From positions 4,712,001 through 4,776,000 of the forward strand of contig NC_087104.1 of NCBI RefSeq assembly GCF_963855985.1: DNA of 64,000 nucleotides, given 5' to 3'. The position numbers and the translations under genes are program-made. Of the stretch, positions 42,560 to 54,500 are shown piece by piece. Below the pieces are notes generated by a model, which was not told the DNA's origin, did no database searches, and saw nothing but the letters and a program-made list of their open reading frames with translations. The DNA is from Ostrinia nubilalis. Lineage: Eukaryota; Arthropoda; Insecta; Lepidoptera; Crambidae. Numbering within the stretch: position 1 is the first letter of the stretch; each line of letters starts with the position of its first letter.

Positions 42560-45500
42560 CTGGAACAAAAACTTTTGTTATACCTACAGAGTGTATAAGT
42601 CCTTAAATATACTAAGGTAAGGAATATTCTGGCAAGAGCTAGGTTCTTTTGACAAATACCAACTTCAATAGACGCCATGGATGTGTACTTAGAAATTTCC
42701 ACAGATTTCATTAATACTGTAAGGGATATATGACGGGCTTGGTGCGTAGGCTTAGCGTTGTGTCAAGGATTAATTTACGTATTTTGTTACCTAACCTTCC
42801 CTAGTTTAATGTGCAGGCATAAGTTCTCCGCGTAAAAAAGTAACCATAATTGCATGACTTTTTTGATGTTCTGTATGTGCAATTTTAGAATCTTATTGAT
42901 TTCTATTTCAATCTAATTTGGAACAGAATTCGGGAAGGTTGAAGTTATACCGCTGTATATCATCGCTATGCAATACCACAATATTGCTCCATTCCTATTG
43001 TATCACGATCTTCAACTATTTTAACATGTTTGAAATCTTTAAATCGTTGCGAATCCGGGATTAGCTCGTTGCAATCAACAGTAGGCAGCTAACGGATTCT
43101 CTCAACTTTGTTTACAATTCCTAATTTATTGATGACTGAAGTTCCACAAGTTTTTATTCGCGTATTTTCTAAAATAGGTTTTTATACTTACATATTTCCC
43201 GTGTTCAATGAGCCTTGTGTATCTGTCAGTGGCGGGTTTGTTTATAAACCCAACGACTTTGATCTAATCGGATATGAAATTGAAATTGACGGGCAAAACA
43301 AACTTATTATTAGACCAGAATTGAAGCCAATGAAAATATTTTGATCTTCTTTGCCTTTTTATTGATCTGCACATAAAATTTGAATAATTGATGTACGGAT
43401 TTAATCGATCATAAAGCTTATAAATAAATCTTTGTTACATATTGACGCACAACCTTGACAGCCTGTAATAAATGATCTTCTTTGTCTCGTCTCCACTGCT
43501 CTTACCTATGTCTTATTGTATGTTTTGGTGAGTAGATTTATACTTGGCAAATTATGTCAATGCAGTTCGTCAAGAAGTCCCACGTAGCTGGCTGCAGCCA
43601 TCCACTACTGCCAGTGGACATGCAGGTATGACGCGTTATCGCCAAGAAAAAGGGCGGGTTTTAGAATCACGCTGACCGCTCGCTGATCGTCGGCGCTGAC
43701 AGATCAATATGTATGTAATTGAAGGGAACGTTCCTGAGTGACGCTGATCGCTCGGCGCCGACGCTTCATACATTTCGGCTGTCAGCGCTGACGGTCAGCG
43801 TGCGTCAGCGTGACTCTAAAACCAGCCTTAAGGTACAGACGACAGCATATCAATTTAATTTCTGTGGGTATCTTATATGTTAGTTGTGGTGCTACTTTTC
43901 AACAAAAATGTGTACCTACTCTGATATGCTGTACCTCGAATAAAATCTAAATACCTCACCTAATATACCCTGCGGGAACTCCGTCATCAGGAACAGGAGG
44001 AGCACCGCGACCAGCATCTTGGTGGTCCGGTCGGTGCGCCGCTCAGCCTTCGATCTCTTCGTAGACTTCCTTGTGAACACGTTCTTTTTAGCATTGCCGT
44101 TCACTATAGTTGGGCAGGCGTTATACCTGGAAGGAAATTACTTTGTAAACATACTAGAAGTGTAATGTTAAATGATATGGGTGATGATACGTGTTGATGG
44201 GTAGGAACTGTTTGAATGGTCTTGAGCAAGCTAACAGCTTTAACTGAAAATTTAACAAGGATACCAACTTCTTGTATGCCAGGGTAAAAATAACTTCTCA
44301 GCAAGCGACAATTTGGTGTAAATTAAAATTCATATAGGTAAACAAACCACATCACTGCTAGGCATAGTTATCTCCTAATGCACATTCTAATTTGGAAAAC
44401 AGGACCATATATGCAAGCGTTTGTCGTTTCGCAGGTACTGCTGCTACTGGCGAAACAATTATCTCAACAACAGACCATGTATAAATCATATTCTAGGGAT
44501 CGGTGGAATAGGAATAAGCACGATCGTTACTCAGTTTCTCAGTAACGTGATTCTTAGAAATCTCGTCGCGTTTGAATCGGAGTGTGTACGGAACCTAAAG
44601 CGTACCCTCTGTTTCTATGGACACATTATGCTGTCTCCAAGGCATTTTTTGGAGAAACAAATTATCTTAGGACAAATGGAAGGCAGACAGACGTGCTCGG
44701 GGCAGGGCACCGACGAGATCGTCAGACGCGATGAGGAAGACGGTGGGCGGGAGTTTGCATCGTGCGGTCCACACAGCTTATGACCGCAGTCTGTGGAGGA
44801 ACACTATCTGTGGTCGCGATCCTCATCAGCGAGGGACCGAGGACGAAGAAGAAGACAGAACCTTACCCTTTCAAAGCTTTCTTCCTGCTATTAGCTCGGT
44901 ACAGCGCGCGAATGAGCCAAGCACTGATCAGCGTCAGGATGACACACGGCAACAGCTTGATGAGTACACCATGCACCCAGAAGTTGATCTGGTACAGAGT
45001 CCCATCGTAGTCTGAGTCCACGTAGTACACCTTCGTAGGAATGGTCCCAGACTGGTCCACAGTGAAGTCATTGTGGATTGTGAACACCTGTGGAAAATGA
45101 ACTTTAAATTGGCTTGAATTAAACACAGAAAGCGTTAACGCTTCGATTAACAACGAGTTCATTTTTAGAGAGAGAAAATAGCAGCGTTGGAATTTTTTCC
45201 CTAAAATTTTATGACCTATCAACTTTTCGCATTTTTGCATAGTTAAAACAAACCTTCAGTACTCATTTCTGGGAAAAATTCGGAACTGTTTTGATAAAAC
45301 TCAGTCGTTATCTACGCTTTGTTTAGGTACATTGTGCATTGAACCTACAGGCTACTTCCTTGTTGTTGCTTCCTTGACTTAATCATGGACATGATCATGG
45401 AGTCAGTAGTGAATGGTCATAATCCACAAAAAAAATACATTATTTATACAATAGGTTAAAGATATCTTAGTATAATAGACTGATGCAGTTTACAGACCAA

Positions 45501-48500
45501 GAGCTAAGTTAGTTTAGTTTGTGGACGCACAGGGTCACACACGAACCAATCGCAGAGCTCTATTCAACGCTGTGCGTTCGATTTGCTGCTTCACTTAAGC
45601 AAGCATCGTATGTGAATATGGGTGTCAATTTTCTATAGTTTTTAGTTTGCATACAAGGAAAACTAGCTATGCTCTCGGTCTGCAAGTACTTATTAAACTT
45701 TTGTTTTAAAAAAATATTAATAAATGACCGATTTGTTACATCTCTAATGAATTTTCAATGAAACAAGACACCAAAACCACTAAAGCTAAAGATAATGAAA
45801 CTGTTTATTCTACACCCATCTGTTGAATTATGGATGTGTATTTAATAATCTAATTGACTCGAGTAGTTCAAGGCACGCAACCGAAATACACTCAAACCGC
45901 AAGAGCTTGATGGCGTCCGTGCGGTTTATATTGTTTACGCCCTCATAAACCTCGAAGAAATCGATTAATCTAAGGTGCGACTTTGTCTTACCACAGCCTG
46001 GAGAAAACAGACTGTGCAGTTGTTTTAAAATCTGATATTAAAGTTTTACGACTTCAGCTATCATAAATTCTTGGATATTTATCGTTGCACTCTATAACAG
46101 TGTTATAATAACACTGATCGTTTCTGTTTTCAGGATGTTAATTTCGTAAACAAACTGAAAACCATTTCAAATGAATGTTTGTAAATCAAAAATTTTACAG
46201 ATAAGAACAGGGCAACGTCAAACTATCCATAACTGCTGAATTCCTTTACTAGATCTATAATCTTATATTTTATCCATAAAATTCAGATTTTTTATACAAG
46301 GTGTTAGGCTAAACAGTCTTTTTCTTGTATAAAAATGTTAAATTTTAAGGAATTTTCCTATAGGTTTTGGACTCTTAACATGATACTGAGCTACCTGCGT
46401 GATTGAATCAGAAATGAGGAGATCCGTAGGAGAACCAGTGACTGACATAGCCCGCAGAATCGCTAAAATCAAGCGGCAGTGGGCGGGGCACATAGCTCGT
46501 AGAGCTGATGGCGCTGGGGCAGGAAAGTTCTTTAGTGGCGACCACGAGCCGGAAGACGTAGCGTGGGGCGGCCTCCCACTAGGTGGATCGATGATCTAGT
46601 GAAGGTCGCGGTAGGTGCCTGAATGCGAGCGGCGCAGGACTGGTCTTTGTGGAAATCCTTGGGGGAGGCCTTTGTCCAGCAGTGGACGTCTTTCGGCTGA
46701 TAAGAACGAACGAACGAACTGAGCTACCAGTTAAAAGGATTTATGTCTAAACTAACACTCTGCATTAAAGACAAGCAAAAAGAATTGTATGTCTGGCTGA
46801 CTGGCTGCTTAGCACATAGTTAAATAAATTAATTCATCAATTATTCAATTATTTTTATTCACTGGCTGTTTTATTCGAGATTGTAGCTTTGACTAGGCAT
46901 TGCGGTAATTGTTTGTCCCACGCCATCCGAACCTTTATCAATCGCGAATAGTCTTCCGCTAATCTATTAATCTTGGCAACAAATTAGTTACGAACTGTTC
47001 CTAGTTAACTGATTTATTATCATCGTCTTCATCATTTTAGCCTGTAGCTAAAATGACGCTGCTGAACATAGGCCTCCCTCAATAATTTCCATATTGCCCG
47101 GTTGGTAGCGGCCTGCATCTAGCGCCTTCTTTCTGCCTTTAAGAGGTCTTCGGTTTTCCGGTAAGTGGCTGATACACTGATTTTTTTTACTTTATTCTCG
47201 TAGACTCAAAATTAAATTTTGGGGTCGTAAACTAGAATATTTAAAGAGCCTCTCCAATGGTTACACATATTATTATAGTTAGGCGAATTTAAGGGATTCC
47301 CTTGACGATAGCCAATGCCAACTCCAATCGCCAGGTGTACCTGCTCATGAGCATCCGCGAGTTTTCTCATAAATTCCCTCAGGATAACGGGGAACGATTA
47401 TAGCTTGCTCTTCACTTCTCCCACTTACCCTGATTTAATGACAGTGAGGAAGCCTAATTGAAACGATAAATAAGAAACTTTTAACGTAATGAATCCTTGA
47501 TGTTAAGACTGAAGACGTGATTATGTAAACAACATGTCGCACATTGAAATTAGAGACCTATCTAAAGTTCTATTAGAGACCTATCAGACCCCGGCAGGAA
47601 GAAATCGCTTCCCATCCCATTAACGAGTTAACTAGTATGATTTTTTTATTTGAAAACTTGAAAATATTTTTACTTTGTTTTCTAATGATATATTCAGTTA
47701 AAATTTTAGACACTGTACTCTTTCAAAAAATAATTCATACTGATATGCAGCAAGATATGCTGGAAAGTGACTATGGATTTTGCCTAGATTCCGTTAATTT
47801 TATAATAAAGTGATTCAGCACTATTTTCCTGGAATCCAACTTTCTGAAAAAACATTATATCCGTCTGGTCTATCACCCTGTATTTTAAACTACCTGAAGT
47901 AATATACTTACAAAGTACGAAGGTATGCACAGTATGGGCGGGAGGATAAAGCTCGCAAGAATCGCGGCGGTGCACCGGCGGTCCGTGCACAGAGACGCGC
48001 TGTATGAAGGGTACCTGGAACAAACAAGGATTTAGCAACTCCGAATTCATCGTTTGTACTAACTTCGTAGCGCTTCTGCAATCTAGGTAATAAACGACCG
48101 GATTCGTTAGCACGTTTAGGCAGAAGAGGATTTTGAGTGTTAAAAACAAAAGAATTTGTGTTTAAGTCAATTGTGCTATGTATCGTAAAGCTAGAATCTT
48201 TATGTGTGGAAGAATGACAAAAGGACTTATTCTCCGCTATATTCTATTAGAAACGATAAACACTTTATCGGGTTTGTTTACTATTCGACTTTCGCAAACA
48301 ACAACAAAACCAAGTGACAAAAACTTAAGCAAATTGGAAATCCGATTAGTTTTCCGACACAAAATTCTGTGTTTTTCCTGTCCCTTCCATCTTGTACTTC
48401 GTAGAAATACAAAATCCTTTCAAAGAAGGCATGTCTAATGATGTGTGAACTGATCGCCTTAAAAGGGTCGATGCGTAAGCGAATTGCCCCGTCTGATTAT

Positions 48501-51500
48501 AATGCATTAGGATCCAGTACTAGAGGCTGACAGTGACCTCAGATAGCCTACATGTTTGTTGGTCTTTAGATCCCTCGGGAGTTACCCAACTTTCACTGGT
48601 TACTCTGGTTAGTTGTATTGGCAAACAATCCGTCGATCTTGGTTTCACAGGAGTTGCAGTGACAAAAACAAAGGATGCTCATTCTGTACCTACCTCCAAA
48701 TTACTTCAACCACACCAATAATGTAAGAGCCAAGGCACACGATGCGTTGCGGCGCCGCAGCGTAAGAATTTCGCCGTATCTCGCTCGCGACGTGTGCACA
48801 TCACAGATATTTCTATGTAAAACGTCGCGGCGACGCAGCGACATCGCTCCGGAACCGCGACCCAACTCATCGTGTGCTTTCGCTTTAATGCAGTGTAAAG
48901 ATGACAATATTTGTAATAACTTACTTGATCGCCAGGTACCTCCACACAGCGAGAGACAGCGTGAGAAGTATGGAGGCCGTGTGAAGAATCTGCGTGAAGT
49001 GCATGTGGAACAGCATGTACACCGCCCATGAGTACGGGTAGTCTTGCTGGCCGGGCAGCAACTGGTGACAAAAGCATCAATAACATAACGTCAGCGTATT
49101 ACACTTGAATGCAGTGTCTAAGTAGCTCAGATAGAAGCGAAAGGTCGTGGGTTCAATTCCCACCTTAGGCAGTTCAAGTTATTTTAATTTGGTTCCAGCA
49201 CCAATAAAGACCGGTCTTCGTGGAAATCCTTGGGAGAGGCCTTTGTCCAGCAGTGGACGTCTTTCGGCTAAAACGAACGAACGAACGAACCAATAAGGCT
49301 GGTTTAAACACAGCGATAATCGCGCGGTTGATGGCAGTTCTCGTACCTTTGGACGAAACCGTAACTGCACGGTTACCGCTTCAGTGAGGGATCGTACTAT
49401 TTATTACTGTAAATCTAATGCCAATGTATTTTTGCTTTAATTTGTTTGGTTTTCCATTTTCCAATCTATAAAAATCCAAAAGCAATAAGTACCTTTTAAG
49501 TGAGGCAGTTTGTAAGAAACCATACGTAGGCATGCTTAGGCAGTATTACCTCCGTATAGGTACCTACTGAGAATTGGCTGAAAGTCAAAGCCAGTAGCGC
49601 AGAAATTTAAAAAATATATTCAGTAAGTAGGTATTAGCGTCGAACAAAACAGAACCGCAAAATTGTTAGAGAACTTCTTTCTAACTTTGATGATGTAGCG
49701 TAATAAAAACTTAATACAAAGCTACGTAAGTACGCCTACTCGAGCACGTAATGTAATTTCTTTATAACGTCAATCAACTAATTCTGCAAAACAGATGCGG
49801 CCATGTTTAAATTTTGTAACACGGCAGAATGAGTTCTTTTTAGGAATAATTTACTCACGGTTAAATCATTCCTAAAAAGCTAACTAAGCTTTGGTTCCGC
49901 GTCATTTGTTTCTTTTAACAAAAGATTTATATTTCGGTATGTTGGACAATTATAATTACCTCTTAATTGAAGGACCTGTCTAAAATAACAAAGCAACTCT
50001 CATACCTAATAAAATCGTTTGTATTTCATGAGAACTCATCAAATTAAATGGTCTCTAAACATTTCATTAGAAAAGGAAAATTATCATTAATCCGTAACGG
50101 TAGAAGGTAGAGTCGTTAAATATGCATCATATAACCACAAAATATAACTCTGTTTAATTTAAACTATATTTGATGTCACTTGTTTCTTCTACTTTACACT
50201 GCCTACTTATTTTACTTTAACTTTGACAAACGTCAAAAAGCTGTCAAACTCCATACACAAAACACCGGTTATCGCTATGGTGACGGTCAAAGTTTGGTGG
50301 TCCAATTCAGCCTTAGGCTGGGTTGCACCATCTTACTTTAACTTTAACAAACGTTAAAAATCTGTCAAACTCCATACAAAAAACACCGGTTATCATTAAA
50401 GTTACGGTCATAGTTAGGTGGTGCAACCCAGCCTTAGACTTTTCTGTCCATGTTCTACCTACTTTAGCCTGAAACCACGCTAACGCTTGTGTACTTGTGA
50501 ACACGTGATTACTTGCATATTACACCATCATTCAAGTAACGCTACTTTCAAAGGGTTTCCAATTTAATCTTAACCCTTAATTAACCCACAGGCTCATATT
50601 ACACGTGGCTCTAAAGCAATTCGCGAACTGTAATACGTCTCGGCATGTGTAATAACCGTAATTTGAAACAGATTATGAGTTAATAGTTTGGGGTTCAAAA
50701 TGAACAACGAAGTCGGGCGAATTTGAGCGATATTGGCCCAACGTTTTAGGTATCGGTCTGCCGACTAGACCTAGGCTGTATTTATGCACTATAGATGAAT
50801 GTTTAGCCTAACATTCATCTATAGTGTATACTAATATTTAACGTCCAGTAAACTTAAAAAAACACATATTGGAACTACGAGTGAAGTAATACATACTTTT
50901 CAAGTTTTCATAGATCTCATTACTTGAAAACATCTTCAATTTCAAAATACCTTGCTAAGATACAGTAGATAAAATGACAATGGTACAAAACAAATACACA
51001 ATTGTCATTTTAAATACCAATCAAATTTTACTACAAACCAAAGGAAAATAAAATAAAGAAACATCAGCTCCATCAAATTAGACATTCGATCAAGAAGACC
51101 TCAAAGGAAATTCTCTGTCTAAGCAGAAATTTATTGCCCAGGATTGCAGGTCAGGCTCTGCGGGCAATCGATCAAAATTGTCTCAACGAGATGCAGTCGA
51201 GAAAAGATGGTTATGGCTTGACCGAGTTAATACTGCAAATGAAGTCCTATAGATTTCACATCTACGTATTCCAGTGAGAGGCAAAAGATACTACAGTAAG
51301 GAAAGAAAAGACACAAGCAAGATACATTGTACATTGTACGGACGTGTAAATAAGTGCACTAAAAAGGGCCTACATACTAATAAAGAGTTTTGGATTTGAA
51401 AAACTGTTATTTTTATAGTAGTTAACCAATATATTTGTACACCATGCTTGTACAGTCAATTTCACGTTCTCTCTAAGATTATCATGATAAAATTAAGAAT

Positions 51501-54500
51501 GTTTTGCTTAAACAATAATAATAATAAATATAATCCTATTTTCACTAACAAAGAAAGAAAGAAAGAAAGAAAAAATATTTATTTGATTAAAGATGATTGA
51601 TGCCCACTTTTGAGCTTAAAGAAGCCAGGAGACACCGCTATTCCTTAGAATATTATTTGTGCTTGATTTTACACAATACCTTGACAAATACTAATACTAC
51701 TAATACTTGACTCTTTATTTTCACACCTGTAATTCTATACACTAATTTGATTTCAATAAATGTATACGTTGGAAATAAGCCAATCAATTTCTATTGTCTA
51801 GTTTCTCAGTACTTAAAGGCTTAACTACTTTAGACATCATCAATAAGTGCTCGTCGTCTGACTCCGAAGTTCTGAACTCTACAAAATTAAATTAGGTTAA
51901 ATAAGCAAGCACCTTAATTAAGTGTTTATTAGCCGTAAATTATAATATTGAAAACAAAACTTTGACCGCTTCTACTCGGATCCGCAGTTTAACAAAGAAT
52001 CTCGAAATGAAACTGCTTCTCTGCGAAAAGTTTAAGACAGACATTTAAACATTAAACATTATACCAAAGTTGTAAAGGTAAAAGGTTATCGAGTTTCAGG
52101 GTTAAATAATAATAAGGCCAAACTGAAGTTTGTTGCAGAGGAAACGTATATTGTTTCAAAATTTAATTGAAATATCATGGGTGTTATCTGACAGTGACTT
52201 CGAGGAAATTCCAGAGATAACTTACTGACGTATCAGTAATTTATTGCTAGCTTAATGAAATAGTTTTGGGTTTACACGCGCCATGGCATTTCTCTAAAAT
52301 TCAAATTGGAGTAAGAATTTTACTTATTTCGAGTGGGATTTGCCACCATAATAGCTTTTTCCGTCTGGTGAGGGTCACAGGAGGTGCCTGAATACGGGCG
52401 GCGCAGGGCCGGTCATTGTGGAAAACCTTGGGGGAGGCCTTTGTCCAGCAGTGAACGTCATTTTGGCTGAAACGAAGCTTTTGAATAAAAACTGGTCAAT
52501 GCAAGTCGGACTCGCGCACTGAGATATACAATCCTGACTCAGCTCTTTCCTAAATTGCATGTCTGCATTTTCTGCGTCAACATGGACCATCTTCGAAATA
52601 TTTATTGTATAAAGAGATCTAACTCAGCAGTTTAGGTTCTCCCATACTGTAAAGTAACGTGTGATGTATTGTTTTATTGTTTTTGTAATGGCAAAAAAGT
52701 AACATAATTTTTACACTAAGGAAGCCCTTATAACATACCCTAGCTGTATATTCGTATTGCGTTAAATCCAGAAAATAATAAAATCTTAATCGACAGGCAA
52801 ATGAACTAAGAAGTGGTAATAAGGTGCCGTTCTTCCTTTTGAAATACGGGACCCAAAGGAAAGAAAAAGCGACAAGCGACATTCCATTAATTTATGAGCT
52901 GTCCGTTAGATTACGAGGAAATAAAGCTTTCAAAAATATAATCTGTCATGACTATGTGAGTCTTTTGAGGAAACCTGACGACTAGGTAGATACCTATATA
53001 AAAAGCATGATCATTGTTGGTAACTTTTATCATATTAAGAATAATTATGAACATAATATTTTGTATTTTGCTTTTGGCATGTTTTTTTCCTAATGTTACA
53101 TCACAAAATGGTTTACGGATCTTTAGATTATAATATCCTCCTAATTTCCTAGATTTATATCCTGTTCTTGATCACGGAACGTACGACAAAGTGCTAGTTA
53201 AATATGTTAATGTTACGTACGTATCTGTCTACTGTCCTCCCTCTCCCTAGGTAGTCTAGAAAATCGTTTTGTGTGATGTGCAAAATAAAGGTGCCTGCTT
53301 ATCTTCAAAATTATCTTATTAATCTAAGTACTTCTTTAAAATAGCATTTCTGTAAAATCTAGATTCTACTGTTTCAATTGAATGCTTGGCAGGAGCTGTA
53401 GTTTAAAGAAAACTCTTGTTTGTTACTTTTTGCTCCATCCTTTGGAGACGACCTTTTCACTGGAACTCGGCGCAAGAAAGTCTTTGAAATATTCAACTGT
53501 TGTTCGTTGAAATTGATATTGAGAGATTTCTAGTAACATCTCCATTTACCGAGATAGTGCTCACAAATTACGAACTACGTGTTAAAATTTAGCTATCTTT
53601 CTTTTAGTCCATGCAACTTCTGCTTCTTCTGTCATATGCATAATTAAACAAGTGATAAAAACATCTGCAAGATGCCTTTGCTTATTTTTATAACGTATTA
53701 AAGTATAATCTCACCGGTTTAAACAAGCATAGAGATTTACTAACACCACTTTGATAAGTAAAAGGTACATTTGTTTTATTATTTACTTGGGTCTTTAATC
53801 CATGCACTTTGTGTCATTTACTGTAGTTTCTAGTCCTACATACCTACATATATTGAATAGTCAAGTCTAGGGTAACCTTGACAATAATTGAAATAAATAA
53901 TAGCGTTCCCTTAGATTACCAGTAAGCTATAAGTAAGGGAAGCCACTTTTATAGAGGGTATGAAATTATAAAGATTAAGTACCCTTGTAGTGGACCCTAA
54001 ATATATCACCAAAGAGTCCAGTTTTGAATTATTCGAGTTGATAGCAATATTTCAACATTTTCAACGGCAAATCCGCAAAAGCCCTGTACCCTTTGAACGT
54101 GCGCCCGCTGTAAGCACTCGCAGCACATAATTAACTCCAGCCCTTTAGTTTTAATCGTTTAATGGCCCCAAAAGATCTGAGCATAAAACGCTGAATGAAG
54201 GTTACATTAAACTATTAGAAGAGAGTGATTTTTACAGACATTAATTGATTAAGTAAGCCTAAAATCCGCCATTTTGTTTTTTATTTTTTCAATTTATCAT
54301 AGCCAGTACGAATACACAGACGAATCTAACGACACCTCTCACGCTAAAATCGGTCAAGCCGTTTAGGCTGTAGGCCGTGCCAAAGAAATACGAGTACCTA
54401 TACATACATACATACATACACTCGAATGACGAATAGGTACGCGTCTATGAAGCTACGCAGTAAGTGGGCAGTTGTCGTCGTCGTCGTCGTTTCAGCCAAA

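Noticed and set aside
44421..45015. Plus-strand ORFs across receptor exon 5 and intron 5
   Set aside because: They are largely antisense to exon 5 and end at frame-random stops; only the GC-rich intronic block is kept as a weak finding.
47784..48149. Minus-strand frame with NVLTNPVVYYL, resembling a GPCR TM7 NPxxY motif, beside receptor exon 4
   Set aside because: The receptor already has its TM7 in exon 7, the preceding and following residues do not continue a receptor fold, and the region is intron with branch-point and acceptor-like signals. Treated as coincidence.
48178..48438. 86-codon plus-strand ORF in receptor intron 3
   Set aside because: Starts with ATG but shows no domain, signal or flanking transcription signals; likely chance.
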